This document shows positions 34,531-43,578 of a DNA stretch of 64,000 bases, one piece after another (position 1 is the first letter of the stretch; each line of letters opens with the position of its first letter). The DNA is from Ilyomonas sp965277535 (GTDB taxonomy: Bacteria; Bacteroidota; Bacteroidia; Chitinophagales; Chitinophagaceae), in assembly GCA_965277535.1 (NCBI GenBank), contig OZ255825.1, forward strand, positions 4,526,001 to 4,590,000, given 5' to 3'. The notes under the pieces are model-generated. The model was not told where the DNA came from, searched no databases, and saw only the letters and a list, made by a program, of their open reading frames with translations. Position numbers and translations under genes: made by a program.

Positions 34531-36165
34531 ATGAAACAACGCGTTCTGCATATTCATCCTGACGACAATGTTTTGGTTGCACTCGATAATTTAAAAAAGC
34601 ATGAAATTGTTGTGTTTGAAAACGAAGAATATTTTTTGGTGGACGATGTGCCTGCCAAGCATAAATTTTTTATGCAAAACCAAAAGGGGGGCGACCCGAT
34701 AATGATGTACGGCGTGTTGGTTGGCACAGCGCAAGATGATGTGGAACGAGGCTCGCGCATGACCACCGAAAACACCAGACACGCTGCCGGTGGTTATGCG
34801 TTCAGAAACTTTCATTATCAGTGGCAGCCGCCCGATGTATCGCGTTTCCAAAACAAAACATTCAAGGGTTATCATCGCTCAGATGGCAGCGTTGGCACTG
34901 CGAATTACTGGATTTTTCTTCCCACTGTTTTTTGCGAAAACCGCAACCTTGATGTGATTCGCGAAGCCTTGCATAATGAGTTGGGTTATGCGGTTACCTC
35001 AAAATACAAGTCGTTTGCAAAGCAGTTGGTTTCATCGTATGAAGAAGGTCATCTGTCATCGCCTGAAATGTTATCTTCTGTTCCCGAAAAAAAACGTTTG
35101 TTTGCAAACGTTGATGGTATCAAGTTTTTAAACCACCAGGGCGGTTGTGGCAGTACAAGGCAGGACGCAAATGTGCTTTCTAACTTACTGGCAGCTTATG
35201 CTAATCATCCCAATGTTGGCGGCATCACCGTGCTAAGTTTGGGCTGCCAGCACTTGCAGGTACAACAATTAAAAGAAGATATTATAAAACGAAATCCTTC
35301 CTTTGATAAGCCGTTGCTCATCTTCGAACAACAGGCTATGCAAAGCGAAGAAATGTTGATACAGGAAGCCATTTACCAAACATTTTTAGGCTTGGTGGAA
35401 CTGAACAAACAACACCGCGAACCTGCGCCCTTGGGTGCGCTTACCATTGGCGTGAAATGTGGTGGCAGCGATGGTTTCAGCGGTATTTCGGCGAATCCTG
35501 CGGTGGGTTATTGCGCCGATTTAGTAGTGGCTTTGGGTGGCAAAGTATTGCTTGCTGAATTTCCTGAATTGTGTGGCGTTGAACAAAACTTAATTGACCG
35601 TTGCGTGGATGAAAAGGTTGCCGAAAAGTTCATTCGTTTAATGAAAGATTACGATGCGAAAGCGGTGGCAGCAGGGTCGGGATTTTTTGCCAATCCATCT
35701 CCCGGAAACATTAAAGATGGCTTGATAACAGACGCTATCAAAAGTGCAGGTGCCGCAAAAAAAGGTGGCACTTCGCCGGTTGTTGATGTTTTGAATTACA
35801 CGGAAAAAGCTACGAAAAGTGGATTGAATCTGGTATGCACACCAGGAAACGATGTGGAAGCCACAACAGGTAAAGCAGCCGCGGGTGCAAGCTTAATTTT
35901 ATTTACAACAGGCTTGGGAACACCCACAGGAAATCCCGTTTGCCCGGTGATAAAAGTGGCTACCAACACATCGTTGGCAAGGCGCATGAACGACATCATT
36001 GACATCAACACCGGCGATATTATTGAAGGGTTCAAAACCGTTGAACAAATGGGAGAGGAGATATTGGAATATTGCATCAGAGCGGCAAGCGGTGAAGTAA
36101 CACCGAAAGCCGTGCAATTGAACCAGGATGATTTTATTCCGTGGTTTCGCGGTGTTTCTTTGTGA
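34531..36165 (+). CDS. UxaA/altronate-dehydratase family hydro-lyase
   Basis: 544 residues from the ATG at 34531. An N-terminal SAF domain (RVLHIHPDDNVLVALDNLKK, then DDVPAKHKF) is joined to the large galactarate/altronate dehydratase domain: HRSDGSVGTANYWIFLP, HQGGCGSTRQDANVLS, VKCGGSDGFSGISANPAVG (Fe/S-type cysteine region) and VNAxGD-like C-terminal parts. It dehydrates an aldonic or aldaric acid to a 2-keto-3-deoxy acid. Flanked by the SDR and FAH genes it probably acts on L-fuconate- or rhamnonate-type acids rather than altronate, because no uxuA/uxaB/kdgA-type genes are nearby. The upstream 38 codons of the open frame (from 34417) lie in repeat sequence and are not conserved. Confidence 0.88.
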   Translation: MKQRVLHIHPDDNVLVALDNLKKHEIVVFENEEYFLVDDVPAKHKFFMQNQKGGDPIMMYGVLVGTAQDDVERGSRMTTENTRHAAGGYAFRNFHYQWQPPDVSRFQNKTFKGYHRSDGSVGTANYWIFLPTVFCENRNLDVIREALHNELGYAVTSKYKSFAKQLVSSYEEGHLSSPEMLSSVPEKKRLFANVDGIKFLNHQGGCGSTRQDANVLSNLLAAYANHPNVGGITVLSLGCQHLQVQQLKEDIIKRNPSFDKPLLIFEQQAMQSEEMLIQEAIYQTFLGLVELNKQHREPAPLGALTIGVKCGGSDGFSGISANPAVGYCADLVVALGGKVLLAEFPELCGVEQNLIDRCVDEKVAEKFIRLMKDYDAKAVAAGSGFFANPSPGNIKDGLITDAIKSAGAAKKGGTSPVVDVLNYTEKATKSGLNLVCTPGNDVEATTGKAAAGASLILFTTGLGTPTGNPVCPVIKVATNTSLARRMNDIIDINTGDIIEGFKTVEQMGEEILEYCIRAASGEVTPKAVQLNQDDFIPWFRGVSL

Positions 36166-36201
36166 TGATGTCAGGTTTGTTTTTGCACGTATTTTCTATA
36201 A

Positions 36202-36325
36202 CCGCAGGGAACGGAGAAACAGGAGTTTTTGCAGAGATTACTTTTCTTCTATATAACTCAATAAAAGGTTCGGAACTTTTTACTCACTCTGCGTAGATTA
36301 AGTTAACTCTTGTTCTCTGCGGCTC
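36202..36325. repeat. Intergenic inverted repeat, CGCAGAGAAC type
   Basis: Left AACCGCAGGGAACGGAG..., right ...TTGTTCTCTGCGGC; inner GCAGAGATTA and ACTCTGCGTAGATT repeat the same unit. It lies between the UxaA and FAH genes, preceded by a GCAAAAACAAA copy (36176-36186, minus strand) right after the UxaA stop. Confidence 0.65.
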
Positions 36326-36364
36326 AAAAAATTATTCATCTTTCTAAATCATTCAATTTCTATT

Positions 36365-37222
36365 ATGAAACTCATTCGCTGGGGAAACAAAGAAGCCGAA
36401 AAGCCAGGTGTTGTTGTAAACGATAAAAGGCTTGATACATCTGCATTTGGTGAAGATTACAATGAAGCATTTTTTGCCAATAATGGCATTAATCGTTTGC
36501 AACAATGGCTAAGCGAGCATCAGAATGAACTGGAAGAAATCGGGCAAAACCAAAGATGGGCAGCACCCATTGCGAAGCCATCCAAAATCATTTGCATTGG
36601 CTTAAATTATACTGACCATGCGGAAGAAAGCAACATGAAATTGCCCACCGAACCCATTCTTTTTTTTAAATCAACAACAGCCATCGTTGGCCCAAATGAC
36701 GATTTGATCATTCCAAAAAAAAGTACCAAAACCGATTGGGAAGTAGAACTTGCTTTGGTAATCGGAAAGAAGGCTTCTTATGTTGATGAAAAAGATGCAG
36801 ACCGCCACATTGCAGGTTATGTTTTGCATAACGATTATAGCGAACGTGAGTTTCAGTTAGAGCGTTCCGGGCAATGGGTGAAAGGCAAAAGCTGCGATAC
36901 GTTTGCACCGCTGGGTCCTTGGATAGCAACGCCTGATGAAATTGGCGATGTAAACAACCTGCGTTTGTGGCTAACCCTGAACGGCAAAATGGCGCAGGAT
37001 GGCAACACGAAGAACATGATTTTTAAAGTACCCCATTTGGTTTCGTATGTGAGTCAGTTTATGACCTTGCTGCCCGGCGATATCATCACTACGGGAACGC
37101 CAGCCGGAGTGGCTTTGGGCATGAAACCAAACCCGGTTTATATCAAAGCCGGTGATGTAATCGAACTGGGCATTGATGGCCTGGGCTCATCGAAGCAAGT
37201 GGCGAAGAAATATTCTCTTTGA
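36365..37222 (+). CDS. Fumarylacetoacetate hydrolase (FAH) family protein
   Basis: 285 residues, metal-dependent C-C hydrolase. The N-terminal small domain is followed by the FAH core from about residue 78: IICIGLNYTDHAEE, EPILFFKSTTAIVGPND, the metal ligands in DWEVELALVIGK (Glu-x-Glu), YVLHNDYSERE, KGKSCDTFAPLGPWI, and LLPGDIITTGTPAGVALG. In context it would cleave a 2,4-diketo-3-deoxy acid (for L-fuconate: to pyruvate and lactate), the end step of the non-phosphorylating deoxysugar pathway. Acylpyruvase activity is the alternative. The gene is a few hundred bases behind the UxaA gene on the same strand with a repeat between. Confidence 0.9.
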   Translation: MKLIRWGNKEAEKPGVVVNDKRLDTSAFGEDYNEAFFANNGINRLQQWLSEHQNELEEIGQNQRWAAPIAKPSKIICIGLNYTDHAEESNMKLPTEPILFFKSTTAIVGPNDDLIIPKKSTKTDWEVELALVIGKKASYVDEKDADRHIAGYVLHNDYSEREFQLERSGQWVKGKSCDTFAPLGPWIATPDEIGDVNNLRLWLTLNGKMAQDGNTKNMIFKVPHLVSYVSQFMTLLPGDIITTGTPAGVALGMKPNPVYIKAGDVIELGIDGLGSSKQVAKKYSL

Positions 37223-37243
37223 TTGTGTTGTTCGTAAAAGCTT

Positions 37244-37334
37244 GAACCACGAAGGCACGAAGAACGCAAAGGTTCACAAAGTGTTGCCAAATAAAGCTTC
37301 GTGTAACTTTTTTTCTTCCTGTCTTCGTGGTTCA
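37244..37334. repeat. Intergenic inverted repeat, CACGAAG type, second copy
   Basis: Begins GAACCACGAAGGCACGAAG and ends GTCTTCGTGGTTC, the same ends as 4112-4206. The interiors differ. The element lies between the FAH gene and acs. Confidence 0.75.
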
Positions 37335-37435
37335 AATAAAAACAATGGTAATTTCTTTACCAAACAACCCATCATTTTTACCTCCTGCTGCTTGTATCAA
37401 ATAACGATTTACTTTTAAATTCTAAATTGATTGTT

Positions 37436-39361
37436 ATGCCTTATCCTTACCAGATAACATCGTTAGAGCAATACCACAAAGACTATAAAGACAGCGTTGA
37501 ACATCCCGAAGCATTTTGGGCAGATGTAGCACAACATTTTCACTGGAAAAAGAAATGGGAAAAAGTTTTGGAATGGAACTTCACCGAACCCAAAATTGAA
37601 TGGTTTATTGGTGCAAAACTAAACATCACCGAAAACTGCATTGACCGCCATTTGCAGTTAATGGGTGAAAAGCCAGCCATTATTTGGGAACCCAACGACC
37701 CGAATGATCGCGTGCGCATTGTTACCTACAATCGCCTGCACAAGCGGGTTTGCCAGTTTGCGCAGGTGCTAAAAAACAATGGTGTAAAGAAGGGCGACAG
37801 GGTTTGCATTTACATGGGCATGGTGCCGGAACTTGCCTACGCCGTGCTCGGTTGTGCCCGCATCGGAGCCATACACAGCGTAGTGTTTGGTGGTTTTTCA
37901 GCGCAAAGCATTGCTGACCGTTTAGAAGATGCAGGTGCTGAATTTATTGTTACTGCCGATGGTGCTTTTCGGGGTGAAAAAGTGATACCGTTAAAGAGTG
38001 TGATTGACGATGCTTTGATAGGAAACAAAAAGGTAAAAAAAGTAATTGTTTATACGCGTACCCGCACCGCCGTTTCGATGATAAAAGGAAGAGATGTGTG
38101 GTGGGAAGATGAAATGGAACATGCTGAAGCACAGGTTGAAAAAAACGGCGTTGTTTCTTTTCCGGCAGAAGAAATGGATGCCGAAGATCCCTTGTTTATT
38201 TTATACACTTCAGGCAGCACGGGTAAGCCAAAAGGCGTGGTGCATACTTGTGGCGGCTACATGGTTTATACGGCGTATTCGTTTGTAAATGTGTTTCAAT
38301 ACAAGCCTGGCGATGTACACTTTTGCACGGCAGATATTGGCTGGATAACAGGTCATAGTTATATCTTGTACGGGCCTTTGGGCGCAGGTGCAACATCGCT
38401 TATGTTTGAAGGGATTCCAACTTATCCCAATCCAGGCAGGTTTTGGGACATTGTAGATAAATTCAAAGTAAATATTTTATACACTGCACCTACTGCCATT
38501 CGCAGTCTCATGGGCTTTGGCTTGCAGCCGTTAGAAGGAAAAGATTTATCGTCGTTAAATACTTTAGGTACCGTTGGCGAGCCAATCAACGAAGAAGCCT
38601 GGCATTGGTATGATCAAAATATCGGCAAAACAAAATGCCCTATTGTAGATACCTGGTGGCAAACAGAAACCGGCGGTATTTTAATTTCTAATCTCGCGGG
38701 TGTAACGTCTGCAAAGCCTTCATTTGCTACGCTGCCCTTGCCGGGTGTGCAGCCTGTTTTGGTAGATGAAAACGGGCAGGAAGTGCAAGGCAACGGCGTA
38801 AGCGGGAATCTTTGTATGAAAGCGCCCTGGCCTTCCATCCTGCGCACCACGTATCGCGACCATGAGCGTTGCCGTAAAAATTATTTCAGCACGTATCCCA
38901 ACTTATATTTTACGGGCGATGGTGCGTTGCGCGATGAATGGGGCAATTACCGCATTACGGGTAGGGTAGATGACGTACTGAATGTAAGCGGTCATCGCAT
39001 TGGTACGGCAGAAGTAGAAAATGCCATTAACATGCACGCTGGCGTGGTAGAAAGCGCAGTGGTGGGTTATCCGCACGAAATCAAAGGACAAGGCATTTAT
39101 GCGTATGTGATTTGGGATGGAAAGTCAACAGATTATGTGTTAATGAAGAAAGACATTGTAGCTACTGTTAGTCGTGTAATCGGTCCGATTGCAAAGCCGG
39201 ATAAAATACAGTTTGTAAACGGCTTGCCCAAAACAAGAAGCGGAAAAATCATGCGCCGCATTCTTCGCAAAATTGCCGAAGGCGAAACGCAAAATCTGGG
39301 CGATACATCAACCTTGCTCGACCCGAATGTGGTGGAAGAAATTAAGAATGGGAAGGTGTGA
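37436..39361 (+). CDS. acs: Acetyl-CoA synthetase (AMP-forming)
   Basis: 641 residues. Activates acetate to acetyl-CoA through acetyl-AMP in the cytoplasm. Family features in order: the ACAS N-terminal segment (LEQYHKDYKDSVEHPEAFW), FSAQSIADRLEDAGAEF, the adenylate P-loop YTSGSTGKPKG near residue 260, WWQTETGG, and the C-terminal hinge and lysine region VSGHRIGTAEVENA and LPKTRSGKIMRR with the acetylatable Lys. The start ATG at 37436 (MPYPYQITSLEQY) gives the usual N-terminus; the ATG at 37427 adds only three residues. It may recycle acetate released from amino sugars by the hexosaminidase nearby, which is inference. Confidence 0.96.
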   Translation: MPYPYQITSLEQYHKDYKDSVEHPEAFWADVAQHFHWKKKWEKVLEWNFTEPKIEWFIGAKLNITENCIDRHLQLMGEKPAIIWEPNDPNDRVRIVTYNRLHKRVCQFAQVLKNNGVKKGDRVCIYMGMVPELAYAVLGCARIGAIHSVVFGGFSAQSIADRLEDAGAEFIVTADGAFRGEKVIPLKSVIDDALIGNKKVKKVIVYTRTRTAVSMIKGRDVWWEDEMEHAEAQVEKNGVVSFPAEEMDAEDPLFILYTSGSTGKPKGVVHTCGGYMVYTAYSFVNVFQYKPGDVHFCTADIGWITGHSYILYGPLGAGATSLMFEGIPTYPNPGRFWDIVDKFKVNILYTAPTAIRSLMGFGLQPLEGKDLSSLNTLGTVGEPINEEAWHWYDQNIGKTKCPIVDTWWQTETGGILISNLAGVTSAKPSFATLPLPGVQPVLVDENGQEVQGNGVSGNLCMKAPWPSILRTTYRDHERCRKNYFSTYPNLYFTGDGALRDEWGNYRITGRVDDVLNVSGHRIGTAEVENAINMHAGVVESAVVGYPHEIKGQGIYAYVIWDGKSTDYVLMKKDIVATVSRVIGPIAKPDKIQFVNGLPKTRSGKIMRRILRKIAEGETQNLGDTSTLLDPNVVEEIKNGKV

Positions 39362-39485
39362 GACTGAAATGAATCAATACAAAGTAAAAACTTGTTCATA
39401 GTCAATCACTGTAATGGTTATAGAAAACCCTTTAAAACATTGTCGTTTTACAATCATACCAATAAGCTGCTTAAATGTATTTTTT

Positions 39486-39569
39486 AACCACATAGACACA
39501 GTAGAAAAAAAGATTTCACATAGATAATCTATGTGTTTTCTTCTTATGTTTCTATGATACCATGTGGTT
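39486..39569. repeat. Intergenic inverted repeat, CATAG type, second copy
   Basis: AACCACATAGACACAGTAG at the left, ATGATACCATGTGGTT at the right; central ACATAGATAATCTATGT is itself a palindrome. Same class as 34341-34424. It lies between acs and the GH20 gene. Confidence 0.7.
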
Positions 39570-39631
39570 CAATTGCCTCAATTTTTAATTAAATCAAAAC
39601 ACGCTCTGTGTTATTCTGAAATTTTTTACAC

Positions 39632-41263
39632 ATGAAAAAACTGTTCTTTGTTCCTTTTCTTTTTTGGGTAGTTATGGTAAGTGCTCAAACAAACGTGGTG
39701 ATTGTGCCACAGCCGGTTTCGATGGAAATGCGTTCCGGAAATTTTACTTTTAGTACGGCAACGACTATCATCGCAGAGAAAAAGGCTGCTCATGAAGCCC
39801 AAATGCTGAACGTGTATTTGAAGAAACTGTACGGCTTTTCTCTTCCTAAAAAAAGCGTAGCAAGTAATGCCAAAAGCGGAAGTGCTATTGTTTTTACGCT
39901 ATTAAAAAATGGAGACAGAAAAGATGCTTATAACCTGGAAGTCGCTTCTGATAAAATTACCATCAGCAGCGCATCCAACGAAGGTTTGTTTTATGGAATG
40001 CAAACCTTGCTTCAGCTTTTGGGAACAGAAAAACAATCTTTTGCTCAGGGATTTTCCATTCCTCAGCTCTTGATAAAAGATTATCCGCGTTTTCAATATC
40101 GCGGTATGCACTTAGATGTGGGCCGTCATTTTTTTGATGTTGATTTTGTAAAACAATTTATTGATTACCTCGCATATCATAAATACAATACGTTTCACTG
40201 GCATTTAACTGAAGACCAGGGTTGGAGAATCGAAATTAAAAAATATCCACGCTTAACTTCCGTAGGTGGTTACAGAAACGGAACCGTCATTGGCCGTTAT
40301 CCCGGCACAGGAAACGACAGCCTTCATTACGGCGGTTTTTATACACAGGAACAGATAAAAGAAGTAGTGAAATATGCGCAGGACCGTTTCATTACCATCA
40401 TTCCTGAAATTGAATTGCCGGGACATGCTTCTGCAGCCATTGCCGCTTATCCGCAACTGAGTTGTTTTCCCGACAGCGCCACGCCTATTTCTTCTAAAAC
40501 GCCGTGGGCCGGAAGCCGCGATGGCAAACAGGTGCAGCAAACATGGGGTGTTTTTAAAGATGTGTTTTGCCCTTCGGATTACACGTTTACTTTTCTGGAA
40601 AATGTATTGGATGAAGTAATGCAATTGTTTCCTTCCCAATACATACACATCGGCGGCGATGAATGCCCGAAAACCTATTGGAAAGAATCCCCTTTCTGTC
40701 AAAAACTAATCAAGGATAAAAACTTAAAAGACGAGGAGGGATTGCAGAGTTACTTCATCCAGAGAATAGAAAAATACCTTAACAGCAAAGGGCGAAAAAT
40801 AATTGGATGGGATGAGATATTGGAAGGTGGATTGGCGCCCGATGCAACCGTAATGAGCTGGCGTGGCGAAGAAGGCGGCATTGCTGCGGCGCAACAAAAG
40901 CACAACGTAATAATGACGCCCGGCAAATATGTTTATTTCGATCATGCTCAAATGAAAAACAGCGACAGCGTTACCATTGGCGGTTATCTTCCCCTTGATA
41001 CTGTTTACAATTATTCGCCAATTCCAAAAGAATTAGCCGAATCGGAAGCGCATTATGTGTTAGGTGCCCAGGCAAATGTGTGGACGGAATATATGGGCAA
41101 TACCAAAAAGGTTGAATACATGCTTTTCCCGAGAATGAGTGCGTTAAGCGAAGTGCTTTGGTCGCCCGAAAAGAGCCGCGATGCAAACAGATTTAACTCT
41201 GAACTTCCCGAACTGTACAAACGTTACCAGTTATGGGGTGCGAATTATTATAAAGAACAATAG
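39632..41263 (+). CDS. Secreted beta-N-acetylhexosaminidase (GH20)
   Basis: 543 residues. Signal peptide MKKLFFVPFLFWVVMVS with cleavage near SAQ. A GH20b-type N-terminal domain (VVIVPQPVSMEMRSGNFTF; NEGLFYGMQTLLQLL) precedes the catalytic barrel: RGMHLDVGRHFFDVDFVKQF, FHWHLTEDQGWRIEI, PEIELPGHASAAIAAYP and the catalytic Asp-Glu pair at about 343-344 in HIGGDECPKTYW. It would release terminal GlcNAc or GalNAc from glycans or chitin fragments in the periplasm or outside. The shared terminator at 41357-41400 separates it from the convergent GH20-like gene. Confidence 0.94.
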   Translation: MKKLFFVPFLFWVVMVSAQTNVVIVPQPVSMEMRSGNFTFSTATTIIAEKKAAHEAQMLNVYLKKLYGFSLPKKSVASNAKSGSAIVFTLLKNGDRKDAYNLEVASDKITISSASNEGLFYGMQTLLQLLGTEKQSFAQGFSIPQLLIKDYPRFQYRGMHLDVGRHFFDVDFVKQFIDYLAYHKYNTFHWHLTEDQGWRIEIKKYPRLTSVGGYRNGTVIGRYPGTGNDSLHYGGFYTQEQIKEVVKYAQDRFITIIPEIELPGHASAAIAAYPQLSCFPDSATPISSKTPWAGSRDGKQVQQTWGVFKDVFCPSDYTFTFLENVLDEVMQLFPSQYIHIGGDECPKTYWKESPFCQKLIKDKNLKDEEGLQSYFIQRIEKYLNSKGRKIIGWDEILEGGLAPDATVMSWRGEEGGIAAAQQKHNVIMTPGKYVYFDHAQMKNSDSVTIGGYLPLDTVYNYSPIPKELAESEAHYVLGAQANVWTEYMGNTKKVEYMLFPRMSALSEVLWSPEKSRDANRFNSELPELYKRYQLWGANYYKEQ

Positions 41264-41356
41264 AATTGCTTTAACGGGTTTCGCACATTTTAAAACTGGA
41301 ATGAAGTGCTTGAGGAGTATTAAGTTCAAATCATTTTATAACTGTTCTTATTCAAA

Positions 41357-41400
41357 TACAAAAGAGTCTGTCTCGATTTTTTGAGACAGACTCTTTTGTA
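41357..41400. terminator. Bidirectional terminator between the two GH20-type genes
   Basis: TACAAAAGAGTCTGTCTC (41357-41374) and its exact complement (41383-41400) around the loop GATTTTTT. The 18 exact pairs with A and T runs on either side suit both converging genes. Confidence 0.85.
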
Positions 41401-41547
41401 TTTCAAAGTATATAACCTTTGATGCCTGTTGCAGAAATATGTGCAAAAACAAACTTAAGGCTTTATCTCAATTACAAGTTATGACTACGTTTACATCTCT
41501 TGTTTCAAAGCTTGTAGCTCGAGGCTTGCAGCTTATGGCTTATTCTA

Positions 41548-42648
41548 TCATTGCTTTTGCAAACCATCTATTTTGCTATACAAGGCTTTAAAGCAATCCC
41601 AGGGTGTACTATTTCCTCCTTCGTTGTCTTTGGTTTTGCCATAAAAACCATCCATAAAAGAACGGGCATCACTCCAAACGGTTTGCATCATGCCTGCAAA
41701 ATGTGGTTGCATTTGTTTAGATGATTGCTGCCTGAAAGCTACCATATCATCGGTTTGAACCAATGCCAGTGCGGCTTTGCGCCAGGGACATGTTATTATA
41801 TCCAGACCTTTCATTGCAAAGTAAACAGGCGTTTTATCGGCACGCTCGTAATGCCAGTCGCAAATCATCACATCTTTCGGTATCATGTCAATGGCACGGT
41901 AGGTATTGTTATAACTCGCTTCCCATTCACCCAGCCCGGTTGTTTTACCATCAATTAATCTATCGCCCCATATCCAAAGCTTACGATTCTTTTGTGCAAG
42001 ATGGTCGCGGATTACTCTTACTTCGCCCGCAAACAATTCGGCTTTGTCTCTGCCGCCACAACGCGGGCATTTGTCTTCGCCCAAATAAAATACCTCGTCC
42101 ATGCCTGCATGAAAAGCCGTTGTTTTAAAAGCATCACACAATTCATCCACTACATCAAAAACAACTTTGTGCACGTCGGGGTGCAACGGACAATAGCTTC
42201 TGCAATAAAGCTTATCAGCATTAGGCCATTGATACACAGCAGGCGTTTGCACCCAGGGTGTTTCGTCAAACTGAGGATACACAGTTAACAGCTTATCGTT
42301 TTTGTTTGCCCAGCTTTGATGTCCTAACAAGTTGATTTGAGGTATCAATTGAATACCGTTGTCTTTACACACTTTTACCATTTTTTCAACATCCGCTTTG
42401 CTCAGTGCGGCCGTATCTCTCAGCTCGGGGTGCGACTGAAACTGGTAATTGTAATCTACCCGAAGAATCAGCGTGTTCACTTTGCGGGGCGCCAGTTCTT
42501 CTTTAATGAATTTCACAAAGTCGTCCACATCTTTTGGTTTGGGTGCACCAATGCAAAAGCCGCGCACAGGCAACAAAGTATCCAGCCTGTTTTGCGCATG
42601 TATGGCGGACAAATAAAAGAGACAGGCAACAATAAGAACTATTCTCAT
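41548..42648 (-). CDS. Secreted GH20-like glycosyl hydrolase
   Basis: 366 residues, shorter than classical GH20 because it lacks the N-terminal accessory domain. Signal peptide MRIVLIVACLFYLSAI with cleavage near HAQ. The barrel starts VRGFCIGAPKPKDVDDF, has NTLILRVDYNYQFQSHPEL, then PQINLLGHQSW, and a catalytic-type Asp-Glu pair at about 184-185 in FHAGMDEVFYLG. Immediately after lies CPRCGG (Cys194, Cys197), a possible metal or disulfide site. Such proteins are annotated as family 20 glycosylhydrolases without a proven substrate. It is convergent with the hexosaminidase gene, suggesting one theme, amino-sugar glycan breakdown. Confidence 0.82.
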   Translation of the reverse strand: MRIVLIVACLFYLSAIHAQNRLDTLLPVRGFCIGAPKPKDVDDFVKFIKEELAPRKVNTLILRVDYNYQFQSHPELRDTAALSKADVEKMVKVCKDNGIQLIPQINLLGHQSWANKNDKLLTVYPQFDETPWVQTPAVYQWPNADKLYCRSYCPLHPDVHKVVFDVVDELCDAFKTTAFHAGMDEVFYLGEDKCPRCGGRDKAELFAGEVRVIRDHLAQKNRKLWIWGDRLIDGKTTGLGEWEASYNNTYRAIDMIPKDVMICDWHYERADKTPVYFAMKGLDIITCPWRKAALALVQTDDMVAFRQQSSKQMQPHFAGMMQTVWSDARSFMDGFYGKTKDNEGGNSTPWDCFKALYSKIDGLQKQ

Positions 42649-42943
42649 ACAATATGTTTTAGTAAATGTAAAACATATTGGAACTATCCAATTTGCTGAA
42701 AATTGATGAATGATTGTTCATATTGAACATTCCTGTTTGTACCTGAAGATGATTTAGAAATGAAGGATTGTATTTGTATGAGCAGCTACTCTAATGAATG
42801 AGTAGCTCGGAAAATAAAGCAATAAAAGTTGCGCTAATAAAGTAACGGGGATAGGGCAAACACTTGTGCAGGAAAAGAAAAGGTTATCCTGTTCGTTTGC
42901 AACAACAGGATGAGCTTAGGTTTCAGTAAGACTATATAAAAAT
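42649..42943. other. Intergenic region with small hairpins
   Basis: No gene. Contains a short hairpin GAGCAGCTACTC...GAGTAGCTC near 42780-42811 and an ATCCTGTT...AACAGGAT pair near 42886-42912. These could be part of the leader of the GH20-like gene or minor terminators. Confidence 0.35.
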
Positions 42944-42981
42944 TACAAACAAGGTCTCCGGTAAGAGAGACCTTGTTTGTA
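42944..42981 (-). terminator. Terminator of the small hydrophilic-protein gene
   Basis: TACAAACAAGGTCTC (42944-42958) and GAGACCTTGTTTGTA (42967-42981) are exact complements around an 8-base loop. It lies just beyond the stop of the gene at 42998 on the minus strand and supports that small gene being real. Confidence 0.8.
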
Positions 42982-42997
42982 CAGAAAAATAAATTGT

Positions 42998-43210
42998 TTA
43001 TCTTCCTTCCGTGTCGTGCTCCACCGTTTTTACTTTATCAGGAATGGCACCTTCCGTATTTTTTTTCTTATCGTCGTTGGCTGTACCATGACTGCCAACA
43101 TTGGTGGTTTCGCTTTGCTCTGTATGTCCGCTCGGACGCGAATAATCATTACCAAGATTTGCACCACCTTGTTCAAGCCCCTGGCTTCCTATTGTTTTAT
43201 CTACTGGCAT
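42998..43210 (-). CDS. Small hydrophilic protein of unknown function
   Basis: 70 residues, very polar, with Gly, Asp, Asn, Thr and Lys dominating (GGANLGNDYSRPSGHTEQSE; NDDKKKNTEG) and no hydrophobic core. It is probably disordered in isolation. Small disordered proteins of this style in Bacteroidota are sometimes stress- or desiccation-related, but nothing here proves that. Its 3' end is followed by an excellent terminator and codon use is regular, which is why it is kept as a gene. No recognised family. Confidence 0.6.
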   Translation of the reverse strand: MPVDKTIGSQGLEQGGANLGNDYSRPSGHTEQSETTNVGSHGTANDDKKKNTEGAIPDKVKTVEHDTEGR

Positions 43211-43578
43211 AACATATCATTTAAAAGATGATTGAATACAGAATAAGATTGAAAACTATGCCAGTTTTTTAGCATCGCGCTTGGTGCCGGTCAAAAGAAA
43301 TGGAAAGAGCATGAAAGTCTTGCTCTTTCTCATTAAACGCTTTGTTGTGTTATTGAATGTATTATGGAAGAAGGAGAGGCATAAACTCCATAGAAGCGCT
43401 ATGTTAGTAACAGCTTACAGTTATAACAGCGATCAATATATGCTGGTTTGTTTTTACACCTTTTCCTGCTAACATGTAACTCTTACGGAGTACCAGCCAT
43501 GTGCATTCATGATACATGCTGTAACACTACCACGCTTTTATCCAACATTGATTTGATACAAAAACAAATTACAAAAAC
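43211..43578. other. Intergenic region without recognisable gene
   Basis: Contains a short hairpin GAAAGAGC (43303-43310) / GCTCTTTC (43322-43329). Open frames here are short and unconvincing. A CAAAAACAAA run near 43558 resembles the recurrent 11-mer but lacks its leading G. Confidence 0.35.
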
